64,000 nt of DNA, taken from NCBI GenBank assembly GCA_963809245.1, contig CAWEIU010000001.1, positions 1 through 64,000 on the forward strand, read 5' to 3'. Source of the stretch: Roseiarcus sp963809245. Its GTDB lineage: Bacteria; Pseudomonadota; Alphaproteobacteria; Rhizobiales; Beijerinckiaceae. Of this stretch, positions 1 to 9,585 are shown piece by piece. The notes under the pieces were generated by a model. The model was given only the letters and a program-made list of their open reading frames with translations, did not search any database and was not told the origin of the DNA. A program made the translations under genes and the position numbers. Every line of letters starts with the position of its first letter. The stretch's first letter is position 1.

Positions 1-116
1 TTGCAGCAAAACGGGTCGTACTGCGGGTCACGCGGGCGCCCGCAAATTACGCACGTCGTCTTGGCCTTTGTGGATCGACGCGGGACGGTCGCCGCAGGTT
101 CGGATTTCGTCGCCAT
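1..116 (-). CDS. yacG: YacG, DNA gyrase inhibitor / zinc-binding protein (N-terminal part)
   Basis: The gene runs off the left edge of the window; only about 38 residues are present. Translation from the ATG at 116 gives a short basic lead (MATKSEPAATVPRR) followed by CVICGRPRDPQYDPFCCK. This is the first half of the four-cysteine zinc site of YacG (CxxC, then FCxxxC). YacG is a small protein known to bind GyrB and inhibit gyrase in E. coli. The start lies 4 bp beyond the inferred maf stop, matching the common alphaproteobacterial order infA-maf-yacG. The family call rests on the zinc motif and on this neighbourhood. Confidence 0.8.
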   Translation of the reverse strand, partial: MATKSEPAATVPRRSTKAKTTCVICGRPRDPQYDPFCC

Positions 117-119
117 GGC

Positions 120-757
120 TCATGCTCCCGTCGCCCAAGCGCGGTCGGCGACGTCGCCTTTTCTCGCCCGCCAGCAGTGACGCGGTCTCCGCGAGGGGCA
201 GGCCGACGACGCCGCTGTAGGAGCCGATGAGACGCAGCACGAAGGCGCCCGCGAAGCCCTGGATCACGTAGCCGCCACCAGGCCTTGCCGCTCGCCAGTG
301 GCGAGATAGTCGGCAATTTCGGCGCGCGAAAGGCGCTTGAAGCGCACCCGGGTCTCGACGATCCGTCGGCGTTCGCCGCCGCTGACGGTCCTGAGGGTCA
401 GGCCGGTGTAGACCCGATGGACGCGCCCCGAGAGCAGGTTGAGGCAGTCCTCCGCCTCGTCGAGAATCTCGCATTTCGGCAGGATGCGCCGTCCGACGCA
501 GACGACGGTGTCCGCCGCCAGAACCAGCGAAGGGCCAAGATCGGGCAGCTTCAGGGCGCTCGGCGGCGATCGTCGCCTTCTCAGAGCTCAGCCGCAGCGC
601 CAGGGCGCGCTGGCGATTCTTCATTGGGCCGCGGCGTCTCCTCGATGTCGGCGGGAATGACCGCGTCGGGTTCGACGCCGATCTGCGCCAGCAGCGCAAG
701 GCGGCGCGGCGAACCGGAGGCGAGGACGAGGCGGGGGCGCGCTTTGGCGTCGCTCAC
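120..757 (-). CDS. maf: Maf-like nucleoside triphosphate pyrophosphatase, frameshifted
   Basis: Maf proteins hydrolyse non-canonical or modified nucleoside triphosphates in the cytoplasm. The N-terminal signature RLVLASGSPRRLALLAQIG and the acidic PADIEETPRP stretch are read in one frame. RALALRLSSEKA follows in a second frame. The C-terminal hallmark VIQGFAGAFVLRLIGSYSGV and LPLAETASLLAGEK come in another stretch. The natural C-terminus appears to be GDVADRAWATGA, reached by removing one A from an AAAA run near 160. There are therefore at least three frameshifts. I chose the GTG at 757 because GGAG lies six bases upstream; an ATG at 787 is possible. Given the similar damage in essential neighbours, sequence error is more likely than a true pseudogene. 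Confidence 0.75.
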
Positions 758-798
758 GCGGGCGCTCCTGACTGCGGGTTCGTGCATGGCTCTGGCGC

Positions 799-1018
799 CT
801 ACTTGAACCGATAGGCGATGCGGCCCTTGGTCAGGTCATAGAGCGTCATCTCGACCAGGACCTTGTCGCCGGCCAGCACGCGGATGCGGTTCTTGCGCAT
901 CTTGCCGGCGGTGTGGGCGATGATCTCGTGGTCGTTTTCGAGCTTGACGCGAAAGGTCGCGTTGGGCAGCAGCTCGACGACGAAACCGGGAAAACTCAAG
1001 CAATTCTTCCTTCGACAT
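799..1018 (-). CDS. infA: Translation initiation factor IF-1, one frameshift
   Basis: IF-1 is an essential S1/OB-fold protein that binds the ribosomal A site. The body reads NATFRVKLENDHEIIAHTAG and then KMRKNRIRVLAGDKVLVEMT, ending in ITYRFK-like IAYRFK, which is nearly identical to other alphaproteobacterial IF-1. The expected N-terminus MSKEELLEF is present but in a different frame. The two join if one T is dropped from the TTTT run at about 987-992, giving EFPGFVVELLPN. A real frameshift in infA should be lethal, so this is best read as a sequencing or assembly error. The corrected length of 72 residues matches the family. maf follows directly. Confidence 0.93.
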
Positions 1019-1174
1019 TTGGGCCTTTCTGGGGGCGGGGCTGCGCGGACCGCGGCGAAGGCGTCGAAAACCGGACGCCGCCCTCGCTCAGGGCCAAACG
1101 CAAAACGCGCGAACCCTATATGAAATTGGACGCCATGGGGAAACGGGGGGCAGCGGCCCCATTTCGCCGCGACT

Positions 1175-1973
1175 TCAGCTCTGTTGGCGGCTCAATGCGA
1201 GGTAGCGGCGGACGCTGAACGGGATGGTGGCGAGATAGGCGAGCGACAGCGCGACCAGCGACTGCACCGGAAAATTGACGATCAGCAACAGCGCCGCGGC
1301 GAGCCCGATCAGCACCGGGGCGACGTAGTCGTGCGGCACCCGGCCGAGCGACTTGCCGGAAGTGCGGCACCCGGCTCGCCATCAACAGCGCGACGCCGAC
1401 GACATAAGACGATCTCCAGACCGACGAAGCGCGGCGCGGCGGCGGGAGTTGGCGAGCAGAAAGCGCAAATAGACCGGCAATAGACCGACGATCGCGCCGG
1501 CCGGCGCCGGCATGCCGACAAAAAAGTACTGCGCCACGCCGGCGACGGAGGGTCGTCGACCACCACGTTGAAGTTGGCGAGCCGCAGCGCGCAGGCGATG
1601 GCGAAGATCAGCGTCGCCAGCCAGCCGAGGCTCTTCATCTGCTGGAGGCCGGAGACGTAGAGCACGATGCCCGGCGCGACGCCGAAATCGACGAAGTCCC
1701 CGCGAATTCAGTTCGGCGCCGAAGCGCGACGTGCCCTTCAGCGCGCGCGCGATCCGCCCGTCCAGCCCGTCGAGCACCGCGGCGGCGGCGATCGCGCTGA
1801 CCGCCCACTCGATCGACTCTTCGATCGCGAGGCGGATTGCCGTCAGGCCGAGGCACAGCGCGAGCAGCGTGACGAGATTGGGGATCAGAGCCGAACCGGC
1901 ACCGCACCGGAAGCGGCGTCCGCGCGGCCCGCGGCCCGGCGTCCCGGTCGAGCGGGAGCGGATGCTCGTTCAT
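1175..1973 (-). CDS. pssA: CDP-diacylglycerol-serine O-phosphatidyltransferase, frameshifted
   Basis: PssA makes phosphatidylserine from CDP-diacylglycerol and serine at the inner membrane. Pieces in different frames reconstruct the enzyme. LDGLDGRIARALKGTSRFGAE is the CDP-alcohol phosphotransferase region (DG...AR...G). LYVSGLQQMKSLGWLATLIF and CALRLANFNVVVDDP follow, then FVGMPAPAGAIVGLLPVYL, and a C-terminal LAYLATIPFSVRRYLALSRQ before the TGA at 1175-1177. At least three frameshifts separate these pieces. The ATG at 1973 (MNEHPLPLDRD) has GAGG upstream. The gene follows psd by a few bases, so both steps of phosphatidylethanolamine synthesis are encoded together. Confidence 0.88.
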
Positions 1974-1989
1974 GGCCGCGCTCCTCAAA

Positions 1990-2680
1990 TCAGCTCCGTC
2001 GGAATTGCCGCAGGCGGTCGTCGAGCCGGGCTCGGCGATCACCGTCTCGCCGGCCACGGCGCGCGTGCACACCGGCGATCGGACGCGCGCCGTCCGGCAG
2101 ATAGACGTCGACCCGCGAGCCGAAGCGGATGAGGCCGAAGCGATCGCCGGCCACGAGGTGCGCGCCCTCTGAACGAAGCAGACGATGCGCCGCGCGATCA
2201 GGCCGGCGATCTGCACGACGCCGAACTCGCCCGCCGGCGTCTCGATCACCACGCCGTTGCGCTCGTTGTCTTCGCTCGCCTTGTCGAGATCGGCGCTCAG
2301 GAATGCGCCGGGATGATAGGCGACGCGGGCACCCGGCCCTCGACCGGCGCGCGGTTCACATGACAGTCGAACACCGACATGAAAATCGAGATGCGCTGCA
2401 GCGGCGGCCGCCGAGCCCGAGTTCGGGCGGCGGCGCGCAATCCGCGGAAGCTGACGACGCCGTCGGCAGGCGCGACGACGAGATCGGCGCGCAGCGGCGT
2501 CACCCGCGGCGGATCGCGAAAGAAATAGACGCACCAAGCGGTCGCGATGAGGCCGATCCAGCCGAGCGGCGCCCACAGCCAGCCCAGGATCAGCGTCGCG
2601 ACCGCGAAGGCGGCGATGAACAGGTAGCCTTGCGGGTGGATGGGGACGAGCTGGCGGCGAACGGATTCGAGGACGGACAT
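1990..2680 (-). CDS. psd: Phosphatidylserine decarboxylase proenzyme, frameshifted
   Basis: Psd is a pyruvoyl enzyme that turns phosphatidylserine into phosphatidylethanolamine at the inner membrane. The start is MSVLESVRRQLVPIHPQGY, followed by a hydrophobic hairpin and the short-type signature FFRDPPRVTPLRADLVVAPAD. FMSVFDCHVNRAPVEGRV and GVVQIAGLIARRIVCFV follow in other frames. The self-cleavage motif FGSRVDVYLPDG (its Ser becomes the pyruvoyl group) is read in a third frame near 2110. The extreme C-terminus is uncertain; a frame ending in LDDRLRQFRRS gives the stop used here. Three or so frameshifts are needed. It belongs to the short (about 230 residue) bacterial class and sits immediately upstream of pssA. 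Confidence 0.88.
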
Positions 2681-2766
2681 GACCGCCTCGGCGGAGGCGG
2701 TCTTCTGCCGCAAAACGCGGCAAAAGTCACGGCGTCGCCGGCTATGGCAGGCGCGCGGGCCTTCCG

Positions 2767-4663
2767 TCAGTCCCTCAGCGTCTCCTCAGTTCCGCCGGCG
2801 TCGTCGACGGCGGCGCGGCGCAGCGCCTCCTCGGCCTCGTCGACCTCGCGCTGACGGCTCCACAGCCCGGCGTAGAGGCCGCCGCGCGCGAGCAGCTCCT
2901 CGTGCGTGCCGCGCTCGGCGATGACGCCCTTGTCGAGCACCAGGATTTCGTCGGCGTGGACGACGGTCGACAGCCGGTGGGCGATGATCAGCGTCGTGCG
3001 GCCCTTCGAGACGCGCTCGAGCGCCGCCTGGATTTCGCGTTCGGTGAAGGTGTCGAGCGCCGAGGTCGCCTCGTCGAGCACCAGGATCGGCGGCCCTTTC
3101 AGCATGGTGCGCGCGATCGCGACGCGCTGCTTCTCGCCGCCCGACAGTTTGAGGCCGCGCTCGCCGACATGCGCGCCGTAACCTTGCGGCAACGAGCGGA
3201 TGAAGGCGTCGATCTGCGCGTCCTCGGCGGCTGCCCGCACCTCCTCGTCGCTCGCGTCGTCGCGGCCGTAGCGGATGTTGTAGAGGATGGTGTCGTTGAA
3301 CAGGACGGTGTCCTGCGGCACCATGCCGATCGCGGCGCGCAGGCTCGATCTGCGTGACCTCGGCGATGTCCTGGCCGTCGATGGTGATGCGTCCGGCGGA
3401 GGGCTCGTAGAAGCGGAACAGCAGCCGCGAGATCGTCGACTTGCCGGCGCCCGACGGCCCGACGATCGCGATCGTGTGTCCCGCCGGCGCCTCGAAGGAG
3501 ACGCCGCGCAGGATCTTGCGCGCCGGGTCGTAGCTGAACTCGACATTCTCGAAGCGCACCGCGCCCTTGGCGACGACGAGCGGCCGGGCGCCCGGCCGGT
3601 CCTGGATTTCCGGGTTCTGGGCGAGGATGTCGAACATCATCTCGATGTCGACGATCGCCTGCTTGATGTCGCGATAGACCATGCCCATGAAGTTGAGCGG
3701 CTGATAGAGCTGCAGCATCATCGCGTTGAGCAGCACGAAATCGCCGATGTCGTTGCGGTGGCTGCGGAATGCCCGCGACGCACATCACGAGCACGGCGAC
3801 CATGCCGATGGTGAAGATCACCGCCTGGCCGGCGTTGAGCACCGCCAGCGAGACATAGGTCTTGACGCTGAGGCGCTCGTAGCGCGCCATCGACTTGTCG
3901 TAGCGCGCCGCCTCGCGCCGCTCGGCGCCGAAATACTTGACCGTCTCGAAGTTGAGCAGGCTGTCGATCGCCTTGGTGTTGGCGTCGGTGTCGCTCTCGT
4001 TCATCGAGCGGCGAATGCCGATGCGCCAGTTGGTCGCGATCGTCGTGTAGACGAGATAGACGAGCACGGTGACGCTGATCGCCAGGACGTAGCGCCAGTC
4101 GAAGGAATAGAGAAACGCCGCCGAGATCAGCACGAATTCGACGACCGTCGGCACGGCGACCAGCATCGAGGTGCGCATGATCGTCTCGATCGCGTTGCGG
4201 CCGCGCTCGAGCACGCGCGTCAGCCCGCCGGTCTTGCGCTCGAGATGAAAGCGCAGCGACAAGCTGGTGCAGATGGACGAACACTTCGATGGCGAGCCGG
4301 CGCACCGCGTTCATCGCCACCGCGGCGAACAGCGCGTCGCGCCCCTGCTGGGTGAACGCCATCAGGACGCGCATCAGGCCGTAGAGGAGCGGTGAGCGCG
4401 ATCGCGCCGGTGAGCGCGGCCGGCAGGCCGTGCGGCGCTCCGCCGGGCGTCAACGCGTCGGTCGCCCATTTCAGCGCGTAGGGCGTCACCACCGTGACCA
4501 GTTTCGACAGCACCATCAGCGCGACCGCGAGGGCGGCGCGCAGCTTGAGGTCGAAGCGGTCGGTCGGCCAGATGTAGGGCCACAGCAGCCGCACGGTGCC
4601 GATGAGGGAGCCTCGGTCGTCCGCCCGGGCGGCGATGAAACTCGACGATTTCTGATGTTGCAT
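2767..4663 (-). CDS. Atm1-type ABC exporter (fused permease-ATPase), frameshifted
   Basis: A half-transporter with an N-terminal membrane domain and a C-terminal ATPase. Recognisable pieces in order are MQHQKSSSFIAARADDRGSL, TVRLLWPYIWPTDRFDLKLR and LERGRNAIETIMRTSMLVAV. The Atm1/HMT1-typical NESDTDANTKAIDSLLNFET with VKYFGAE follows. Walker A is GPSGAGKS, the ABC signature is LSGGEKQRVAIAR, Walker B is ILVLDEATSALD, and the H-loop is IIAHRLST. These lie in at least four frames, with shifts near 3350, 3770, 4262 and 4390. Family members export glutathione-linked or Fe-S-related compounds, or heavy-metal conjugates. The exact substrate cannot be told from sequence. The corrected length of about 630 residues is normal. 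It is divergent from the mucR-like gene. Confidence 0.88.
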
Positions 4664-5061
4664 AGCGACTCGAGGCGTTTGCGGTCTGGCGGGAGATATA
4701 AGGGCCCCGGGACAGACGCCGGTTGGGAAACGGCACCCGGGCGGCCGAGCTGCGGAAACCAGTACCTGCCGGAACTGACGTTCAGTCGCGGGCGGCGGTT
4801 CGGGTCACCCGCAGTCTTGTCCTGGCGACACCGCGTTCCGCGATGCAATATACGGCCGGAAAGACTTGTTCACACATAAAAAAGGATTCGAAACACTCTT
4901 GAATTACCATTGTTTGCGATTATGAAGGCGACGTTCTGTAGAGCGCGCGAGTCGGAGGTCGGCGTCTTCTAGACGACCCTCTGCCGCGTCGAAGCATAGC
5001 TCGACTCGAAACGCGGTCCGACACCGGGCCTTCAAAAAGGCGCATCGGGAGCTGTTTCGGT
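4664..5061. other. Intergenic region between divergent atm1-like and mucR-like genes
   Basis: About 400 bases without a credible gene. Most is GC-rich, but 4870-4930 is strikingly AT-rich and contains an A6 run. MucR/Ros proteins are known to bind AT-rich DNA and to control their own genes, so this patch is a reasonable autoregulatory site. That role is inference. Confidence 0.5.
4899..4926 (+). promoter_or_regulatory. Candidate sigma-70 promoter for the mucR-like gene
   Basis: A -35 box TTGAAT (4899-4904) and a -10 box TATGAA (4921-4926) are separated by 16 bases. They lie inside the AT-rich patch about 135 bases before the start codon. This is a pattern match only. Confidence 0.4.
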
Positions 5062-5473
5062 ATGAGCGAATCAAATAATCACGTCGAACTCGCGGCCGAG
5101 ATTGTCTCGGCCTACGTTTCGAACAATTCTGTTCCGGCGAGCGAATTGCCGGCGCTCTTGAGCGATGTTCATGCGGCGATCGTCCGCGTGGCGAGTGGCG
5201 CCGTCGTCGCCGTGCCGGAAGCCGCCAAGCCGGCGGTCGCTCCGAAGAAGTCGATTACCAACGATTACATTGTCTGTCTGGAGGACGGGCGCAAATTCAA
5301 GTCGCTCAAGCGGCATTTGCGGACGCAATACAATCTTGTCCCCTGAGCAATACCGGGAGAAATGGGCTCTCCCGCCGGATTATCCGATGGTCGCTCCGGC
5401 CTACGCCAAGGCGCGCTCGGCGCTCGCCAAGCAGATGGGCCTCGGCCAGCAACGTCGTCGCCGCTCCAAATAA
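5062..5473 (+). CDS. MucR/Ros family transcriptional regulator, one frameshift
   Basis: MucR/Ros proteins are small zinc-finger regulators of exopolysaccharide, motility and cell-cycle genes in Rhizobiales. The N-terminal oligomerisation region (HVELAAEIVSAYVSNN) is followed by ITNDYIVCLEDGRKFKSLKR and HLRTQYNL. The tail REKWALPPDYPMVAPAYAKA and RSALAKQMGLGQQRRRRSK is read in the next frame. Removing one C from the CCCC run near 5340 restores PEQYREKW and a protein of about 136 residues, the usual size. In the finger, the second cysteine position is Asp (CLED) and the last His position is Gln (HLRTQ). Zinc binding may thus be weakened, as in some other MucR-like proteins. The ATG follows a modest GGGAG. 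Confidence 0.88.
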
Positions 5474-5854
5474 GCTTCGTTAGAGCGCGGCGGCGCTTTT
5501 TCGCCAAAGCGTGGTAATTGACGGTCTGAGACCGTGCGGCGATTCCATCAAATTGTCGCGCGTCTGGAGCATTTTCTCGGTTGACGCAGCGCCGCGGTCG
5601 CCCCCCAAAAGCGGGGTTAGACAACCGCCGCAGGCCTTCGCCGCTTGGCTCCTGGATGCCGCTTTTCGCGAGCACGACAGCGGTGCCGCTTCGGTGAGCC
5701 CGTGAAAGTTGCAACCCAAAGTCGCTTTCGACCAAGACGCGATACGCTCTAGACGCGCGAGGGTTCAACCGCGCGCCACTTCCATCGCCGGGCGAGCCTC
5801 GTCCTCAAGCGTCGGCGCCTTGACGCTCGGCCCCGCCGAGACGCTAATCGCGAC
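5474..5854. other. Intergenic region containing a palindromic repeat
   Basis: 380 bases with no supportable gene. Positions 5506-5566 hold one copy of the interspersed repeat called family A here. The rest shows no recognisable protein or RNA. Either the mucR-like gene ends in this repeat, or the repeat separates it from the LOG-family gene that follows. Confidence 0.6.
5506..5566 (+). repeat. Interspersed palindromic repeat, family A, copy 1
   Basis: The core TAATTGACGGTCTGAGACC is followed by GTGCGGCGATTCCATCAAAT. It matches copies at 24498-24556 and, inverted, at 38394-38456 over about 55 bases. The right half of the palindrome is more degenerate here (TTGTCGC) than in copy 2. All three copies lie in intergenic DNA. 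Confidence 0.75.
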
Positions 5855-6421
5855 ATGACGACGATTCGAAACGTTTGCGTCTATTGCGGCTCGAGCGCCG
5901 GAAACGATCCAATCTTCGGCGAGGCCGCCGATGCGCTGGGGCGCGAACTTGCGCGCGCCGGCGTCGGCTTGGTCTTCGGCGGCGGCGGCGACGGCCTGAT
6001 GGGCCGCGTCGCGCGCGCCGTTCTCGACGCTGGCGGCCGCGTGACGGGAATTATCCCCAAGTTTCTCATCAAGCAGGAACACGCTCTGCTCGCGGCGCAG
6101 GACCTCACTGTCGTCGACGACATGCATCAGCGCAAGCAGCTGATGTTCGAGCGCGCCGACGCGTTCGTCGCGCTCCCTGGCGGGATCGGCACGCTCGAGG
6201 AACTCGTCGAGCAACTCACCTGGGTGCAGTTGCAACGCCACCAAAAGCCCGTTCTGCTCGCCGATGTCGCGGGATTCTGGCGTCCGCTGCTCGCGTTGTT
6301 CGCGCATATGCGCAACCTCGGCTTCGTGCGCGAGGGCTTCGAGGTGCGCTATCTCGTCGCCGAGAAGATCGAGGACGCCGTGCCGATGCTGCTCGCGGCT
6401 GCGCGACGTAGCGAGACGTAA
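5855..6421 (+). CDS. LOG family (TIGR00730) Rossmann-fold protein, probable nucleotide phosphoribohydrolase
   Basis: 188 residues. The sequence opens with NVCVYCGSSAGNDPIFGEAA and carries the family motif PGGIGTLEELVEQLTW, with FGGGGDGLMGRVA and GGRVTGIIPKFL earlier. The PGGxGTxxE motif and an upstream Arg (HQRKQLMF) form the active site in lysine-decarboxylase-like LOG enzymes. These release free cytokinin-type bases or nucleobases from nucleoside 5'-monophosphates. It is cytoplasmic. The ORF is intact, unlike most neighbours. The true physiological substrate in this organism is unknown. The ATG gives the standard family start (MTTIRNVCVYCGSS). Confidence 0.88.
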   Translation: MTTIRNVCVYCGSSAGNDPIFGEAADALGRELARAGVGLVFGGGGDGLMGRVARAVLDAGGRVTGIIPKFLIKQEHALLAAQDLTVVDDMHQRKQLMFERADAFVALPGGIGTLEELVEQLTWVQLQRHQKPVLLADVAGFWRPLLALFAHMRNLGFVREGFEVRYLVAEKIEDAVPMLLAAARRSET

Positions 6422-6556
6422 CGCGCGACCGGTCGTTCGCCCGCTCGGTCACTGCCCGCGCCGAGCGCCCGTCTTTCCCTTCGCGACGGTTAATGTCATT
6501 CTCGCTGACCAGCGCGAGACGGCGAGACCATGACGTCTCGAATGGAGGGAGGTCGC

Positions 6557-6976
6557 ATGAGCGCAAACAGAAAAATGACTTATGGGATTTTGGGGCTGTT
6601 GGCGGGGGCGCTGCTGACGGCTAGCGTCGCCGAGGCGCAGACCGCAGCGCCGGCCGCTGGCGCGACCGGCGCCGGACGCGGCCGCCGCGCCGCAGAAGGC
6701 GAAACCGAAGCCGAAGGCGGCGGGACGGCGCGGGTCGACGTCGTCGTCACCAACGATCGCGCCGTGCCGTTGACCGCGCTGGTCGCATCGCCCTCGGGCT
6801 CGCCCGACAGCAAGAAGATCGCCGGGCCTCTGGCCGCCGGCAAGAAGGTCGTCGTCCATCTTGCGCACGACAAGGCGTGCCTGTTCGATCTCCATGGCGA
6901 CTACGCCGACGGCACGTCGACCGAGGCCGAGGGCGTCGCGCTCTGCAAGGACAAGAAGATCAATCTGGTGGAATGA
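6557..6976 (+). CDS. Exported protein of unknown function
   Basis: 139 residues. A clear Sec signal peptide (MSANRKMTYGILGLLAGALL, with likely cleavage after SVAEA) is followed by a low-complexity Ala/Gly/Glu linker. A globular part then begins at TARVDVVVTN and contains two cysteines (DKACLFDLHG and GVALCKDKK) that could form a disulfide. I chose the ATG at 6557 because GGAGGGAGG lies seven bases upstream; an earlier in-frame ATG at 6530 lacks this. I do not recognise the family. The protein is probably periplasmic. A strong hairpin follows the stop. Confidence 0.65.
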   Translation: MSANRKMTYGILGLLAGALLTASVAEAQTAAPAAGATGAGRGRRAAEGETEAEGGGTARVDVVVTNDRAVPLTALVASPSGSPDSKKIAGPLAAGKKVVVHLAHDKACLFDLHGDYADGTSTEAEGVALCKDKKINLVE

Positions 6977-6988
6977 TCGGCGGCTAAA

Positions 6989-7025
6989 AGACGCTCGCCG
7001 AGCGCTTGCGCGTCGGCGAGCGTCT
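6989..7025 (-). terminator. Intrinsic terminator downstream of sodB, possibly bidirectional
   Basis: A perfect 13-bp stem (AGACGCTCGCCGA pairing with TCGGCGAGCGTCT) with an 11-base loop lies between the convergent exported-protein gene and sodB. On the minus strand the stem is followed by TTTT, as expected for a rho-independent terminator of sodB. Confidence 0.8.
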
Positions 7026-7040
7026 GCCGTTCGGAACGGC

Positions 7041-7641
7041 TTATTTCACCGCGGCTTCGTAGAGTTCCGCGACGTAGTCCCAGTTCACGAGACTGTCGAC
7101 GAACGCCTTGAGATAGTCGGGGCGCCGGTTGCGGTAGTCGATGTAGTAGGAGTGCTCCCAGACGTCGACGCCGAGGATGGGCGTCGCGCCGTGCGACGAG
7201 CGGGTTCTCGCCGTTGGGCGTCTTGGTCGCGACGATCTTGCCGTTGTTGACGGCGAGCCAGCCCCAGCCCGAACCGAACTGCGTCGTGCCGGCCTGGACG
7301 AGGTCCTCTTTCGCCTTGTCGACGGAACCGAACGAATCGACCAGCGCCTTCTCGAGCGCGCCGGGGATCTTGCCGCCGCCGTTCGGCTTCATCCACTTCC
7401 AGAAATGGATGTGATTGTAGTGCTGGCCGGCGTTGTTGAAGAGGCCGGGGTTCTTGCCGTAGGAGCCGCGCACGATCTCCTCGAGCGACTTGCCTTCCCA
7501 CTCGGTGCCCTTCAGCAGGTTGTTGCCGTTGTTGACATAGGCGAGATGATGCTTGTCGTGGTGATATTCGAGCGTTTCCTTGGACATGAAGGGGCCCAGG
7601 GCGTCGTATGCGTAGGGCAGATCAGGAAGCGAAAATGACAT
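7041..7641 (-). CDS. sodB: Fe/Mn superoxide dismutase, one frameshift
   Basis: SOD dismutates superoxide in the cytoplasm. The N-terminus MSFSLPDLPYAYDALGPFMS and the metal-ligand region LEYHHDKHHLAYVNN (His27), then HYNHIHFWKWMKPNGGGK and GSGWGWLAV, are read in one frame. After ENPLV an extra C near 7195 shifts the frame. Correcting it gives HGATPILGVDVWEHSYYIDY (Asp and His ligands) and the natural end NWDYVAELYEAAVK at the TAA at 7041-7043. The corrected protein is about 199 residues, a normal size. The pattern resembles iron-type SODs (HFWKWMKP), but metal choice is not certain. Confidence 0.92.
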
Positions 7642-7837
7642 CGACGTGGCTCCTTGAAATCAATGTTTGCGAAATCGCGCGCCCGAGGCGAGCGCCCGGC
7701 GGCATTGTTAGACCCGCCTCCTGCGCCTCGCAACAGGACGGCGGCGCCGCGTGTTGTTTTGTCTGAGCAACGCGAACTGTCGCGTGCGGTTCCTTGCGCG
7801 CCCCTTTTTTGACAAATTGAACGCGTTGGAAGGCGAA

Positions 7838-8457
7838 ATGACCATTTTCACCTTTGCTCTTGGAATCGTGTTCGTTGTGGCGGGGCTCGGAGGCATTGTC
7901 GCCAGCATCAATCTGGTGCCGACCGAACTCGGCCTGCTCTACGCCGAGTGCGGCGCGATGGGGATTGCGACGGGCGGGGTGATCGTCGCCATCGCGGCCC
8001 TGATCCACCGTCTGGGCAAACTGAGGGCGACGCTCGAACGCGCCCAGCCGCGCGAAGCCTGGCAAATTCCGGGCGCTCCGCCGCTGGGCGACGTCGCGGC
8101 GCGCGAGATCGAGCCGGCTGACTTCGAAACGGCCGCGCCCGCCGCGTTCGCGCCCATCCCCAGGGTCTTCGACGACGAGACGCCGGCCGAGGGCGAGCCG
8201 GAGGCGGCGCCCGGCTCGAGGAGGAGGATGCGGTCAATGCGAACCGCGTCGGCCATCTCCCGACGATGTCGGAGATCGAACATGCGCTGGCGGAGCCGGA
8301 GCCGGCGCCGACTCTGGTCGGCCGCTATAGCGCCGGCGGCGCCAACTACATGATCTTTTCCGACGGTTCGATCGAAGCGGAGACGGAAGACGGCGCCTTC
8401 AAATTCGGGTCCATGAGCGAATTCAAGGCGTATCTCGCGGGGAGCAAGCGCGCTTAG
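7838..8457 (+). CDS. Membrane protein of unknown function, one frameshift
   Basis: The ATG at 7838 follows AAGG. Two transmembrane segments are visible (FALGIVFVVAGLGGIVASI and MGIATGGVIVAIAALIHRL). They are followed by a charged, Pro/Ala/Glu-rich cytoplasmic stretch. Near 8215 the reading frame shifts by one base. The continuation is EEEDAVNANRVGHLPTMSEI, then a compact C-terminal domain GRYSAGGANYMIFSDGSIEA and TEDGAFKFGSMSEFKAYL. That tail (shorter SSGG-type motif, DGSIEA) is a pattern I associate with uncharacterised Rhizobiales membrane proteins. No function can be assigned. Combined length is about 206 residues. Confidence 0.6.
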
Positions 8458-8585
8458 CGTGGCCGCCGCTGTGGAGTCACGAGACGGCCTCGCCGCGAAA
8501 CGGCGTGGATCGCGGGCAAGACGTTCTGGGAAGCGGGCAAGACGCGCCGCGCGGCAAGCGCGGCTGTCGATTCTACCGGCAGCCG

Positions 8586-9585
8586 TCATGCGGCGACGAT
8601 CGTCTCCCGTGCGAGCGCTTCGAGCGAGACGAGCGGCCGCGCCCCGAGATGCTGGATGATCTCCGCCGCGGCGAGCGCGCCGAGCCGCGCGCAGGTCGGC
8701 GCGTCGGCGCCTTGCGCCATCCCGGCGAGATAGCCTGCCGCGAACATGTCGCCGGCGCCGGTCGTGTCGACGAGCTTTCGCGATCGGGAAGGCGGGAACT
8801 TCGTGCGTCGCCTCGCCCTCGATGACGATCGATCCCTTCTCCGAGCGGGTCACGATCGCCAGCACGCCCTCGCGCCGCACGGCGTCGAGCGCCTCGGTCA
8901 GATGCGGCGTCTGGTAGAGCGACAGGATCTCTTCGGTATTGGAGAACAGCGTATCGACGAGGCCGCGCCGCATCAGATCGATGAACTCGCCGCGGAACCG
9001 GTCGACGCAGAAGGAATCGGACAGCGTCAGCGAGACGCGATGGCCCGCCGCATGCGCGATCTCGGCCGCCTTCTGGAAGGCGGACTTCGCCGCCGGGCGG
9101 TCCCACATATAGCCTTCGAGATAGACGAAGCGGGCCGCCCGCACCAACGCCTCGTCGACGTCGGACGGCGAGAGGTAGGTGCTCGCGCCCAGATAGGTGT
9201 TGAGGGTGCGCTCGCCGTCGGGCGTCACATAGACGAAGCAGCGTCCGGTCGCCGGGCCGTGCTCGGCGGCGCTCGTCTCGAAGCGCACGCCGGTCGCCCG
9301 AAGGTCCGCCGCAAAAGCGGCGCCGAGCGCGTCGTTCTTCACTTTGCCGATATAGGCGCTCTTCACGCCGAAGGAGGCGACGCCGACGATCGTGTTGGCC
9401 GCCGAGCCGCCGGAGACGATGCGCGGGTCGACGCGGGCGGCGTAGAGCGCCTCGGCGCGATCCTCGTCGATCAGCGTCATCGCGCCCTTCACCATCTCCT
9501 GGGCGACGAGATAGTCGTCGTCCGCCAGCGCGATGATGTCGACCAGCGAATTGCCCAGCCCCAGAACGTCCACAGCTTGCGTCAT
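8586..9585 (-). CDS. PfkB-family carbohydrate/adenosine-type kinase, one frameshift
   Basis: Ribokinase-fold kinase. MTQAVDVLGLGNSLVDIIAL opens the protein; VSGGSAANTIVGVASFG is the first PfkB signature. LGASTYLSPSDVD and FSNTEEILSLY are typical of the adenosine-kinase-like branch in alphaproteobacteria. The second signature DTTGAGDMFAAGYLAG, holding the catalytic Asp, appears only after removing one A from an AAA run near 8775. The natural end is then ARETIVAA at 8586. The corrected length is about 333 residues. The ATG at 9585 has no strong Shine-Dalgarno sequence. Adenosine or a sugar/nucleoside is the likely substrate; sequence alone does not decide. Confidence 0.85.
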
